Assembly (NCBI GenBank): GCA_003260075.1
Contig: QLIY01000202.1
Span: 124,001-188,000, forward strand
DNA length: 64,000 nt
Source of the DNA: Phallusia mammillata
Lineage: Eukaryota > Chordata > Ascidiacea > Phlebobranchia > Ascidiidae
Direction: 5' to 3'
The position numbers were made by a program, and so were the translations under genes. This document shows positions 1 through 13,500 of the stretch, piece by piece (position 1 is the stretch's first letter; each line of letters opens with the position of its first letter). The notes beneath the pieces are model-generated. The model worked only from the letters and a program-made list of their open reading frames with translations, did not search any database and had not been told where the DNA came from.

Positions 1-24
1 CGCGATATTTCAATCTTGTTTTAG

Positions 25-168
25 AAGCTGAACTTGAAAAGAATTGGCGCAACAGTTTCAGCGGTTAAACAACGTATCTACGTTATCGGTGGGGGGTCGA
101 CCCTCGGTTTCAAGGGGAATCCTTACGGCAGCGTTGTAGCTTACGACGTCAGCGCGTCACGTGGCAAT

Positions 169-225
<57 letters not shown>

Positions 226-2230
226 CGGTTGTGGGGACGATGAAGGTTGCTAGGCAACACGCAGCAAGCGCAATGCTCAATGGTGCGTAACGAGGACTTA
301 CCAAAATGTTTTTGTAAACACACATTGTAGAAAAAAAACTGTTTTTGTCGAAACACTACCAAGAACACTTTTCTTGCTATGCAAAAAATCAACTGTCTGC
401 AGCTTATCCAAAATCAATTATTTTGGTCAATCTCTGCGCTCTGCATACGAAGTAAAGCGACCATTTGTTTGTTTTAAGTACAGCAAATCACAGTTGTTTT
501 TGATCTGATTGTTTCAGGGTACATCTACGTAACCGGTGGAGGCAACCAATCAGGATATTTGTCGTCATGTGAACGATATGACTCGGTTACCGATAGCTGG
601 AGTTTGTTGAATGAAATGAACGAACAAAAAGCGTTTCATGCTCTTGTAAATGTGAAAGGTAAGGGAATATTTCTACAGCACCTTTAATCGGCCCTTAAAC
701 GTAACAAGGATGTTGGTATTCAGGTCTGCTGTAGTTACGTCAGATCTCGCAAGTCGTGTATTTACTAAAATATGCAGAACAAGTTTCTAAGCGCGCATAA
801 CACCATAACTTCCATACAACACATAACTATATAAGCTCACATACGCACAACGATACCGCTGCTGGAAATTTAAATGACAACAATCAACTTATTCAAATTA
901 TTACATCACAACAGGTGGTTTGTTATGTATTGGTGGTTGCAACGAACATCGTCACTTCGCCTCCGTTCAACGGTACAATCACGTAACCGACACGTGGTGT
1001 GACGTCACGCCGATGGGGGTCGCCAGGAGCGGGTTGGCAGCGGTTGTGTTGGACGATATGATATACGCCATCGGTAAGTGAGATCTGAGTGGGTTGAACC
1101 TGTGTGATGCTGAGTCGCAACCACGTGCTTCTAAAACTTGCTTGATGGATGAATTGGATGTTTTGAGATAGATTTAACAATTTCGGGTTTGTGTTCAGCC
1201 TGTTCAACTGGCTACTTTAATTCGCTTGGATCAAGATGCTTTGTATGCATTAGATTATAAATATGAACCACTTTGGACCTGCAACTATGAATAAATATCC
1301 GAGCGCATTTATAATACTGCACTTAACCATGATGCGTTCGTGTAAGGGGGGGGGGGCCAAGATGCTTTGTATGCATTAGATTAGAAAAGTGAACCACTTT
1401 GGACCTGCAACTATGAATAAATACCCGAGCGCATTTATAATACTGCACTTAACCATGATGCGTTCGTGTAAGACCAACATGAACTGCAGACCCGATCCAG
1501 CTTAACTCTCGGCCTTAAGACTGTGCCGTTCCGTACATTTTCATGCAAAGCCTTAAACTAGAACCTTATATTCTGCGTCAAGATTATAACATTTACGGTC
1601 ATGTTTCTCAATTTCAGGTGGTTTTTCTGGCAAATGTCTGTCGGCTGTTGAGAGATATGACCCGATACATGACAAGTGGAAACTACTTGGAAACCTCAAC
1701 ACTGCAAGGAACCGACCGTCCGCATTCATCCGGAACCAAAAAATATACGTCATCGGAGGGTAAGTGGGGGTTACCCTTTTTATGTTTAGTAATTTTTTGG
1801 TTAATGTAAGGATTTTTTTTCTTTTGCAATTTATTTGTTTGTCAAAGCTTTGTTTATTTTACATTTTACTCTCCTAATGAGCAACATTTATTGACCCCAA
1901 ACCCTCAAAAAATGGTATAATAAAACGAAAGAGAAGATAATGATTAATTCTCCACAACCGTTAAAAGTGCAACTGCAACCATCAATCAATTTCAAATCCA
2001 AATCAAATTAATTATTTGTTTGGTATTCACATTTTCATCACATGATTACCACAAAACTAACTTAATCCAATAAACCACACGACATACATCTTAAACTGGC
2101 CACTGCACTTAGGCAAGATGATACCAGGAACACTTTACGTTCCATAGAGGTTTACAATCGTCATGACGACACGTGGACAGTCTGCTCCGAGACTATCGAC
2201 ACACACATTGAATCTGTGGTTTCAATGTAA
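25..2230 (+). CDS. Kelch-repeat protein, 3' part of a KLHL (BTB-kelch) gene
   Basis: Five terminal exons: 25-282, 518-658, 915-1073, 1618-1759 and 2113-2230 (TAA at 2228-2230). Phases agree at every junction after the first exon. Each exon carries about one kelch blade: a YVIGG/YVTGGG/LCIGG/YVIGG strand followed by the S-x-x-x-YD/YN...W signature (CERYDSVTDSW, VQRYNHVTDTW, VERYDPIHDKW, IEVYNRHDDTW). Family knowledge: such blades form a beta-propeller that recruits substrates to Cullin-3 ubiquitin ligases. The BTB and BACK domains expected upstream lie outside the window. The first visible exon is broken at 169-225 by a 57-base G run that replaces real coding sequence, so its frame cannot be trusted and the glycine stretch it predicts is false. 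The last exon ends in VVSM, much like the KLHL gene at 25978-32280, and I infer the two are paralogues. The exact KLHL subfamily is not resolved. Confidence 0.88.
169..225. repeat. 57-base pure G run inside a kelch exon (probable hidden gap)
   Basis: The run breaks a kelch blade between AYDVSASRGN and the TMKVARQHAASAMLNG end of the exon. The missing part of the blade (including its W) would fit in roughly this length. No flanking duplicate is seen. Confidence 0.85.
1232..1471. repeat. Direct duplicate around a G run (1346-1356)
   Basis: 1232-1345 and 1358-1471 are near-identical, with about four substitutions over 114 bases. Intronic in the first kelch gene. Confidence 0.93.
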
Positions 2231-2616
2231 ATCTGCGAATAGCTTGCTTGGTGTGCGATGCAGCTATGTTGCTTGTAAAAATATTGAGGCTGCGCCCTAA
2301 TGTGGGTTTGCTAATGATCTTCGTGCATAGAAAGACACATAATTTAATGTTCGCTCTAATCTTAAATCTATATCCTTGGAAACTGTTGTTTTAAATTTCA
2401 AAGCAAGCAACTGAATTAAAACACAATACAACCCAAAGTGGGAAATGGTTGCATAGTGGCGTCACAATGCACGACGTTATAACTGGTGCTTCACTATTGT
2501 TTTCGCGTTTGTGTAGTTGTTACAGGCATATTATTTTCTTTTATGGATTTTTTCCTAACATTCATCGACTTGCAACTTTCGTTCGTTAAGTTGTTCCATG
2601 CACGTGTTTGATGGTC

Positions 2617-2785
2617 AGCCTGCTAATTTATCTGCCATGGCCGGCGTACAGGCGTGTACACTAGTGATGGGACGGGTACCCGGTACTCGGTACTCGGTAT
2701 CGATGGTATCGAACGATTTCAGTGGTATCGATACTCGTACTCGGTATCGAAATATTTTGTCTCAGTTTTCGATACCAACGTGCGA
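2617..2785. mobile_element. Rearranged fragments of the TAGTGATGGGACG MITE
   Basis: The end TAGTGATGGGACGGGTACC starts at 2662 and runs to an N at 2786. Just upstream, 2617-2660 (GCTAATTTATCTGCCATGG...) matches the element interior (39090-39125), out of normal order. With the gap at 2921-2931 and the displaced copy at 4071, this looks like an assembly scramble at a repeat. Confidence 0.7.
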
Positions 2786-2788
2786 NTA

Positions 2789-4201
2789 TCCGATTTTCTA
2801 AAATACACAAACATTAAAACTAAGTGCGCTTCTTAAACAAAACTCAAAATACTTGGAGATAAAACTTTTGGATAGTCTGCTTCACGCATACCCGTGCTTG
2901 ATCATCAAATATATCATGAAGGGGGGGGGGGTAGTTCGCAAAACATCTGCTGGTATTCTCAAAAAGAGACTTAAAAAATCAACAGACAGCATATAGAGGA
3001 AGGCAGCGAATTTATTGTTGTACAAAAGCGACTGAAAATGCCTGAAAACAGCCACAAGAAGTTCTGAACAGAGGTAGCAGTGAAACTACACCGATCAGCC
3101 AATCACGATCCTAGATTACATCACGTGACACACATATGTTTGTGCGCCTGCATATGAAGGAAAACGCAAATTGTGTGAGATTCGCTTCAATCAAATATTT
3201 GGGGTGGCGACTGTAAAAAATTCAAATTAAAGTTTTGAGGTGTTTGTGAATACAACACATTACCCATATATTTGCTACAGGTGTCGTTTTTCAACAGAAA
3301 TACTGACAATGTAACCACAAGCATCGCCAATACACAGTAAAAAGGCCCTTATAACGATTTCAGTAACATTTACTAGCAAGCTTCGTTACATCCAATGCTT
3401 CGTGCTATGTAGAAATGAGGGTGGAACGTATCATGGCAAACTTCGCTTCTCATCAGCTAACACACGACACATGGGGGCGCTAGTACGCACACAAAAAGAA
3501 AAAAACTAAAATCAAAAGTCGTACTATTTGTTTGCGTCAAAACAGACTCAGCGCTTGAAGCGGGTAACCAACCAGCTTTCTGCAGTCAAGCGTAAAACAA
3601 TATGGTTAATATTGAGATTTTTTCATGGCACAAATATTAGGTCCTGCACTATGCGCCTTAAGCTGGATAATGAAACACGCTTTAAGCTTACAAAATCGTT
3701 TAATAATGTTAGTTGAGCTTTACTTGGCATACTGTATCAACCAGTGTCAAAATAATAACAACCGACACAGAATTTGTCATACACCTTTCGTAATATTGAG
3801 TCAATCATATAGTTCTAGTTTGAACTTGGCACGCGGTTGATATAAAAAGTGACAGATTCTAAAATACTAAAAGTTCTTGATCGGTGAAGGTTTAGTTCCA
3901 AGAAACAAAACAACGAAGGAAGTATTTGATTAAAAAATACACAAAAAAGCACTTAGTATAGTAGAACAGCGTAATTGTCACATAATAATCATGGTTCCAT
4001 ACTTTCGCATAAGTCAAACACAAGAACCGTACAGTTAATACTGTAAAACACGTTGTTTAAACTAAGGTTGTCCGATTTTCTAAAATACACAAACATTAAA
4101 ACTAAGTGCGCTTCTAAAACAAAACTCAAAATACTTGGAGATAAAACTTTTGGTTAGTCTGCTTCACGCATACCCGTGCTTGATCATCAAATATATCATG
4201 A
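2789..4201. repeat. Displaced duplicate, 2789-2920 and 4071-4201, G run 2921-2931
   Basis: The two copies start TCCGATTTTCTAAAATAC and end ATATCATGAA. Unlike other junctions, about 1.1 kb of other sequence (2932-4070) lies between them, suggesting an intervening contig placed in a gap. Confidence 0.88.
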
Positions 4202-4405
4202 ATTGCAGTGAAAATACAAGGCACTACCTTCCAGAGATTTTCCTAATTGTTTATGTCTGCAAATTAAATCTTGCCGGGGATCGAACCCAGGACCTGAAGT
4301 TTTCACTTGTGTCGCCGTTCGGTGAAAAAACCTCGGCGTGAGAGCAACATCACGTGCATAGACCAAATACAATCATATGAACCAGTGGGTAGGCAAAATC
4401 ACATA

Positions 4406-4530
4406 TGACGTCACAACTTTATAATGACGTCATATAGTTGATATTTTGCGTCGGATCTCGGATTAGACATTTGTTCGTCTCTGACGTTTTAGTTGGTCGC
4501 GTTCGTCAATGGCTTTAACTTGTGACGTCA
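4406..4530. promoter_or_regulatory. Cluster of three TGACGTCA palindromes at the SLCO 3' end
   Basis: TGACGTCA at 4406-4413, 4425-4432 and 4523-4530; the last overlaps the SLCO stop codon. The octamer is the CRE/ATF site, but the genome-wide excess of this palindrome (see findings) means regulation cannot be assumed. Confidence 0.3.
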
Positions 4531-7500
4531 CAATGTCATCTCGCCCTTCGCTTCTGACGTAACAGAAGGTTGATTGCTTGAAATGAGGTCGAGTTTGAGT
4601 GATTCTCTGTTCGGGGGAACCACCGGTGTTTTTCGACTTCCCTCCGTGCTCACTGAAGCGGAACTAGCAAAACCAGTGTCGTCACTTTGTACTGTTGTTA
4701 CTGTGGATGAGTGATAGGTGTCCACTGGTTTTGTTACAGCGATTTGCGGCACTGACGTCGCTAAAAAAAACACGTGAATAATTTGTGGTTAAAAAACGAA
4801 TATTGGATTGGGTGAATCAAAATTAGACCAAACTTACTGGTTCCTTCGAGATTCTTGTTGTTTCTTGATCTGATCTTGGACATCACTTTCTTCCGCCTCA
4901 TTCTTCGCCACTTGGTGGTGTGCGTGTGCAGGGAGTGCTTTCTCCTGCAGAGAACCCACGACAGGAAGACGAAGATAAACGCGAGAAGTTTGAGTCCGAA
5001 CGCCACACCGAAGAAAATGTAGCGGAAGGTTTTCGCGTCGTAAAGCTGAAAGTAAATCAGAACGACGATAAACGGCCGCTTTATTAGGATTGTCACGCCA
5101 ATATGACATTACAAGACATGTTTAAGTTCGGGTGACGTCACATTCGCTTTCATGCAAAAAGGCTGCAACATGCATGCTGCACATTTGTCTTTGGATTTCT
5201 ACCGAACGTAAGATTGATGAAAGCCGCTTGCCTGATATCACAAGCAAAGATGTAAATGTTTTACCAAACAGAAGTGTTAGGAGGGTTCTTGTTCTGGTGG
5301 AATATAAAACGTACAGCAATCTACTTGTTAAAGTAACAGCCATGACCCTTTATCAGTTAAATTTCCAAATAACTGACAAACTAAGTCTCCCGGGATGCAG
5401 ATTTCGCAGAAAAAACTTCCAACCAATGTATTTTGCAGCAGCACTAATCGAATTTCGGTTTTGCCCTCGAGCCAGTCAACACAAAACATCGCAAGTCCCC
5501 AAACACCAACACATATCGTATTACTCGAGCTTGTTTGAGTGATATAAGCTTACCAAACAAGATCCCGAACCATTTTCACACTGATCCGAGGAGCCGTTCC
5601 ACAACAAACAGGCTTGATCTATTGCTGTGCCGAAGTAGATAGGGGCTGGAATGTAAGCTGTAAACAATATAGATGGGGTTACGCGTTGTACAAGCAGCAA
5701 TGTGATACCTGAAGTCCTTACACAATATGATTTCAATATAACACCCAAGGTGACAGAATGCTAATATTTATTTTCGTGCACCCAGTCCTTGAATCGGTCG
5801 TATCAAAAACAAAATGAACGCAAATAAATTTCGGAAATACCACGAAAACTGGACTTTTTTAATTAAATGTGCGTGGAGCGTGTGGTTTTTAAGTAGTTAC
5901 AACGTAAAGTGCCTCGTGCAACGACGGTGATCAGTAACACACGCATAGTCGTGCACTTACAACCATATTACCGGCGCAAATAGTGCCCTGTTGCACGACG
6001 TGACACATGCAAATTACGCCGAGTATTTGCGACATTTAAATTCAGTGTACATTAGCATTACAAAAATCACGCTGGCATTTGATATCGAGTGAAACTACAA
6101 CTGTCCATTGCACTGACATGTTTCGAAGCTTAGTTGCAACTCATTTATTCAACACGTTTCCGATTTATTGTGCTAATCACGCAACATTAGTATCCCGTGC
6201 CTATATTGTTTGCAACATCAACGTGAATGTGTGGTGTAATTTACGAGGGCTAGTTTAAGAAGGCTTTGCCTAAAAAGAACCTAGATATTATTACATCCAA
6301 ATATATCTGTAAACTGATGACGACAAGACTTTGTACAACACGGTTGGCTGCACAAAGCTCGCCGGGAACCCACAAACGCACTGGCATCAGTTTAAGCAAA
6401 TGCTGAAAGTTGACATCAGCAGTAATATGTTAAGGTCCACAGTGTACGGGTGTGTGTGGGCTTGATATGTTTTCAATTAGCGAGTTGTGTGAAATGTAAA
6501 CTCACCACAACCCAAACAGGAAATCCGATGTTATGTGATGAGTAATGGAATAGTAATTAATCCGATCAATAACAAACCAATTAGGCCAACTTCTCACTAA
6601 CACCGCCACCAAACTGGCAATACTTTGTCATGCGCATTAGGGTTTAACATCTAAATATAGTACATTAAAACTACATCTATATACAGTTGTGGGATTCAAA
6701 TTTTTTGTCAGCCGGTTCTATCACAAAAGTCATATTATTCAGCCGGTTCTCTTACAAAAAGTCCATTAACAGTAACCAGCAATGCTAACCGGCTCGCTGT
6801 TCTCATAAAATGTTGCATTTGACCCCAGGGTGAAAAACTCTAGTTTATCCTAAAAGTGGGTGAAAGTTCAACGCTTGTTCAACCTTCTTCCAACACGTTG
6901 TTGTTTATCGGGTTTTGAAGCTGCTGTGACGCGGTGTTGATTACGAAAACCCACTAAGGTGTCGAAGGTAACAAGATATTTGTTATTCGGTTAGATCTTC
7001 TAAATGACTCTCAGCAATTCAGCGTCTGGCTACTGGCGTTTCAATCGTTGTGCACACGAGACAAGCGATCACGTGATTGTGGTGATATGTTCGGACTAAG
7101 CGAAACGCCTCAGGGTGTTTCAAGTCGAAATTTGTTGAAACAAACAAGTTTTTTCTCCTACCTAAACTTCTGTCATATATTTTACAGTCGCAAGCTTAGT
7201 TGCATCACCTAAGTTATTAGACATTTCAACGAAACAGTTAAGATGGTATTTTTTCTTGTCAAACACGTAATTCCCTCAAACCACTTTTGAAAATTTGTTT
7301 TTGTGAAACAAGTTTTCGTCATACGTTTTGGGCCACATGTTTTTCATGTTTTTTTGGCAACAACTAAGCTATCGTTACGTGAAATAATACACATTACACT
7401 TTTTGCCAAGAAAAACTCACATAATCTTGGCATCACTTTTAAAACTTTGTCTGTTTAAAATTGTGAACAACATTGCTATATTTCCCAACTGTTGGTCGCT

Positions 7501-10500
7501 TTGCAGTGTGTTAAGCAGATAGGCCAATAAGTATTACCTCTAGGGCAATAGTATAGTAACACTTGTGGTACAGACATAGCTTACCTAATGTTCTGAAGAA
7601 GACGAACTGCAATCCCGCTGCAAAGGGTCGTTCGTCGTTCTTTACGCATCGGTAGGTAACCATCAGCGACGGGGTGTGCGCGCAAACTGTTGCCTGGCAA
7701 CGAAAATAAACCGATATAAACATGACGGAAACAAAATACCTTCACAGGTACATTTGTGGGGTGGGTCACCAATTCGCGGTTTTGAGGTTAAAGGGGCTCT
7801 TAAGATTGAAAAGCGTTTTTCACACGTAGAGTTTATCACAAAACTGAAAAAGCTTCAACTAGTTTTAAAGGCACTACTTTTGATGCTTTTCAACAACTGT
7901 ACAGCATGTACAAAACATTTATCATGACAAGCTTTTGAAATTAGAGACATTTTTATGCTTAATCTAAATGTTAAAGAATATTTTATCCGACAACTAAATA
8001 TTACCATGGTGACGAGAAATAAACAAAAGAGGAATGGAATGAATGAAGATGTGCAATCTCGCACACACTCGCCGTGAGTGGCAATTTGTGGCAGATCTGT
8101 GGTTGCTTGTGGTAAACACGAACAGTTGTAGTAGGTAGTCTACAAAAAAAAGCTTTGTTTGCCATAAGTCTTTCAAAATTTCAACTAAGAAAATTTATTT
8201 AAAAAAACACCAAAAAACTTAATATTTAAACTTGATTTCAATTTTTTTGAGTACAGTACTTTACAAGTTTATGACTTTTTCCTAAAACTTTAACACATTA
8301 TACTTGCAAGTGGATAAGCAGTTAAAAAGTGTAACCAATTGTACAAACAGAGTCTTGCCAATCAATTTTACTAACCTGTGACAAATTATTTTTAATGGAA
8401 CCCTCACAACCAGCATAACATGGATTGTAGTAAGTAATATCTCCTGAGCAGATCGGTGCATATAAAGTGGCAAGACACGAACATCCAGAATTGCACATCG
8501 ATGATATGTTGGGCATGGATCTGAAATCAAAAAGTAAAAACTGAATCTCTGAAAATTCCTAAAAGCACAAGCACTTAAAAATCATGCAAATATTTGTATT
8601 AAGACAAAACTGTTGGCCTAATTTTATTTACAGTCCTTAGTTTAAATAAGGGCTGTTTTTTCTTTGTTTTTTTTTTTCTTACACAAAACAAGTTTCAAGT
8701 TCAAAATTTGTAACCTTTGTAAAAAAAATCTTCGATTACTTTGAAGTATAACCGAAGAGAATGATTTCACTTTTATTTTAACCAGATCACACTATCCACA
8801 TTGTAACATGACATGTTTCAAGATGTGTTCTCTCTCACAACATGTGTTTGAGGACCTAAGTATTACCGTCTGGGTAATGCTGCTTAATTAAACACAGGAA
8901 GGATATGAAAGTGATGGTTAGTTGCACAACATTAGGGTTATTCCAATCCAAGATGGGGGGGGGGGCATTGTAACATGACATGTTTCATGATGTGTTCGCT
9001 CTTACAACATGTGTTTGAGGGCCTAAGTATTACTGTCTGGGTAATGCTGCTTAATTAAACACAGGAAGGATACGAAAGTGATGGTTAGTTGCACAACATT
9101 AGGGTTATTCCAATCCAAGATCTTGCAAATAAGGTCATGATTTGTGGCGGTGTGATAATCATGTTACCAAATAATTTTTGTCTTTTGCATTCTGAATGAA
9201 TGGCAAATTTAGATAAATATCATTCTAATGAACCAAAATATTTAAATGTTTGGCAAAAAAAATCCTATTTCACCAAAACCTGTTTTTTCTGAGGCACACA
9301 ATAAACTTTGCAAGGTTGGCAGTGCAGCTGTTTTGCACAAATCCACTTAATCTACTTGCATGAGTTTAGCTTTGAGGACATAAAAAATTTATCACAGAGT
9401 TTAGTTTGTGGCAGAAACGCTGAGTGGCAAAAAGCAACAAATTACCGCTGATATTGATTTTTCTTGACACAAAGTTTGTTTTACAAGCAATGTCGCTTTA
9501 CCATCTTATATACGGTACTTTCCTTCTTTGTGGTTTAAAACAACATTTTAATTGTAACTATTTATAAATATTTAACAATCCTGGGGGGGGGGGCACCGCT
9601 GATATTGATTTTTCCTGACATGAAGTTTGTTTTGCAAGCAATGTCGCTTTACCATCTTATGTACTTTTCATCTTTAGTGTCAATTTAGAACTGCCACACT
9701 TTTGATATACTTCAGTTACTTTTTTTGCAGTTTTTGTGGTTTAAAACAACATTTTAATTGTAACTATTTATAAATATTGAACAATCCTGGCTACTTTTTC
9801 TATGTTTCTGTTTTCTGCTCAAAAAAAATTTTATTTTCGGCAACTTACATTCCACTGATCGGATCTTGCAGGGGAGTGTTGATCCCCGCAACTTGAATCA
9901 TTTCACACGAGATGAGGAAGACCGATATAAAAAGTAAAAGTGATAAAAGGTTGCTTAGTAACGCCGTCTGTGCACATCCGGTCATGTTGAGCTTGTATCT
10001 TTTGATAATGTATCCTCCAAGTAAAATCCCTGTCCCTGCACTGGGCACAAGCACTGCACCTGTATATGGTGTACGTATGCATTATTTAAAGTGCCTCAAG
10101 TCATGACCGATAATTTAATTATAATTGGAAACCAAAACAGGCAAAACAAGGCACAAAACCAGGGGGCGGTTTGCACAATTTCAATTATCAATGTCATGCA
10201 GGTCAAAAAATCAATAAGATTATCTACAAGTGGATATTGTTACAAAGTTGTAATAAATTTTACTTCTACTGTGAGCAGATTATTGACGTACCTGTAAATA
10301 TGCTTGACTTTGCCGTGTCAATACTGAAATGACTTTGTAAAAACTTTGGGACAAAAGTAAGGAATGCAGTGACAATAGAAAACTCTAAAGTTGCTGAGCA
10401 TGTCACACACAAATATATGGGGTTGGACAGAAGGGAGAGAAATGCTTTTGGTAGCTCTGGAAAACAACAACAACAGGTTTACATTTTTTTTCTTCACTTA

Positions 10501-13500
10501 AACTGATAAATTTGTTGCTACAAAATATGATAGGTGGATCTATGATGTGTTTGATGTGTTGTTGTATCCAAGTTTCAGGATATTTATGATGCAACAATTT
10601 TTATTCCATTCTAGTCAGCACAGTTTTCATCTTGTTTACATTGTTGCGACCAAACATAGCCTCCCAGAAGCATTGCAACTATGCTGAACACCCAGACACA
10701 AGGGGAAACTAGTCATGACATTAAGTTCTGAACTATGGGCCACTGCCAACCTTTAGTTGGCCTCAGTCATATTGTGTGGAATCCAACAACCTTCCTAACC
10801 TGACCTTTGAACCCAGCTGCAAACAAAATTTGCCACACAAGCAACAATACCTTTCAAATTCTTGCCGAAACTGATGACTGAAGTATCAAGACTATCAACT
10901 GTTGTTTCATTGTCAGTAACCGTGGTAACACTCACTGGAGTTCCGGCTGTTGAATAATCCGGTGTTTCTCTATTCATGAAAAATACAAGCTATAAGTTTC
11001 GTGTGTCAGAAATTTTTTGTTGTCAACTTACAATCCTGATTTCTCTGTTTGCAGTTGTCGTGGAAACATAAGTAGAAATATGGAAACTGCAAAACACAAT
11101 CCCGCGCACAGCAGATATCCAAGCCACCTGCAAAATCACAGTGAATACTATTAATGCATAAAGTACAGAAATCAACATTCAAATACATCTTTGGACAAAC
11201 AACTTCTCAAAAATATTTAAAAGCCCACGCAACCTACAAAATCACAGTGACTATTATTAATGCAGTATGGAAATCAGACTTTAAATATATTTTTAACCAA
11301 AAAAATTAAATCAACAATTTTTAAACACCCAAGCAACCTGTAAAATAACAGTCAACACCGTATATAAATACATAAATGAACAATTTTAACCTAAACATGT
11401 AGCTTTAACATGCATATACTCAGAGGTTTTGGTTAATTCCAATCTTTTTTTGCAAACCACTCACCAAGCACCCAAGAATTGTGGGTCATTGGATGATAAT
11501 TGGTTGCCAAGATCGATGTAAAAAGTGAGGAAAAATCCACCCAGCAAATAACCCACGGCAGGACCAACAGCTCCCATGGCATACAGGATTGCTAAAAATA
11601 TGGTTGAAAGTTTAGTCATAATAACAAATCCCTAATTTCGATAACATCTTTGTTGCAACTATAAATTATCGTTACATGTAATACATAATTGTGTATATCT
11701 GCAACATTTTAGTTAATTGGTAGTTGAGTTGTTCGGACAACTTATCACATCGGAAGGGTTGACTAAAGGGCAATGACCTACAGTAACCCAGGTTTGACAT
11801 TTGCAGGAAATTAAAATACAACTGAGCGCACACATGACAAGTGAACTTTGCCAAAAAACGTCACTTCTGTTTAATCAGGTTTAAATATTTACACAAAAGA
11901 TTTACTGCACATTTTTGAAAGATTAGCACCAGATTTATTCCTTTAATTTCAATTCAATTTTATTTCACAAAATGACCAACAACAAATTGATTTATCAACA
12001 TATTTTTTATTAAAACATGTTCTAATAATTAAATAGATACAAAAATTACAGCTTCCAAATGTAAGAAGGCTTATAACGGAGGTCACAGTAAAACATCTTT
12101 AAGATCAGACAACGGCAGTTTTCCTAATCTGTGTTTAAAGTGGGAAGAATCAGTTTGCTTCAAAAGACACAAGTCGGCTAAACAAACACTCTGGTCGAAC
12201 AGCACAAGGCACTGGGTTCAAACACATGCCACTCCAAACTCCTTGTAACAAACTGTGACACACATGCAGTGCATTCTTGTTATTGTCAGGTTTTAAACAA
12301 AAAATAAATGTATATGACTTGATTTAAGCATGTTTGACCCTTTGACAAAACAACGGCCGATTACCAAAATAAACACATTAAAATTGAAAAAAATAACAAA
12401 TAAAACAAGGACATTTCAAACATCAAAAATAAAATTATTGCCATCTTTATTATGGACAGGTATTAGTTGGTTATCCAACTTTCAAGTTTGGTTTTAAATA
12501 GTTTGTCTGGGCTTGTGTATAAACTCTATTTAGCCAATCCACATGATCAATTAGTGCTTGCAAGGTAAAGTACAAAGTAGGCCATTACATTACCCAAGCC
12601 TTCTAATAGCTGCTATATATAGTCAGGTACACATAGTGAAGGTTAACAATGCAACTGCTGAATATGTAAGATTTAATTGCCTCGGGGCCCGCAAACAGTT
12701 CTATGCTCAGCAGATGTTTCAACATTACTTTAAGGTGGTGCAATCGTGCTGATACTGTCTGTGTAAGATGACCCACATGGTGGTAATTACTGCAAAGGCG
12801 CGGTTTCAAGTGATGGCCAAACCTATTCCCAGTTGTTAAACACTGACGACAAACAAACACCAACTTTTATGTCTATCACATGGATAGTTGATAGAAACAG
12901 CCACTTATATATTATGACCAATCATGCTGTTTAGCCATTTCCACTTAGTGATATCACACACTGGTGGTGATATCACATAAAGTTAATCAAATTTATTGCA
13001 GTTTGCAGTTTTTTGGTTCAATTTTGGTTTCAAATATTATTTCCAGATTTGGTGTAAATTTATTAACTCATTACTTAACTTACATATGTATAGAGATGAA
13101 CTGTCTCTTGGCACATTGTCATAGATAAAAGTAGTTCCCAGTGTATATATTGGGGTTGATCCAATTCCCATTATCATGTTAGAAATTACAAACAGGAAGA
13201 GGTATAAAGAATTGGCTTCCTGTCATAAAAATAAATATTCAGTTGATAACAACAATTAATTTGTTTATGTTAGTAAAAGTAAAAGGGGGTATCATTATTC
13301 TGAATAATACATGCATGTGCTTGTACATTTCGTTTTTATTTTTGTTGCAATAAAAACTGTAGCAATACCTGCCAATAAAAAACGGATGAATGTAATATTT
13401 TATTGAATTTTTTTGGGGGGGTACATTTACACATTTAATTTCTGCCACCAATGACCTACTATTTGTTTACAAAAGCCATCTGCTTAAATCTTCGCACAAA

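Larger units (their letters stand above)
2231..4527. other. Gene-free spacer between kelch gene and SLCO
   Basis: MITE fragments (2617-2785), a displaced duplicate and otherwise AT-rich sequence. Short ORFs here show no family resemblance. Confidence 0.7.

Noticed and set aside
34-243. Poly-glycine ORFs (also near 54324-55055, 57238-57432, 58271-58675) and the poly-proline ORFs opposite them
   Set aside because: The homopolymers come from the G runs, which I interpret as encoded gaps. The flanking frames belong to different exons or to transposon arms.
4262-4336. tRNA gene on the minus strand
   Set aside because: Only a T-arm-like motif (GGTCCTGGGTTCGATCC) is present; no paired acceptor, D-arm or anticodon arm at tRNA spacing.
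13415-13421. 7-G run as another hidden gap
   Set aside because: Shorter than the others and without flanking duplicates; probably natural sequence in an SLCO intron.
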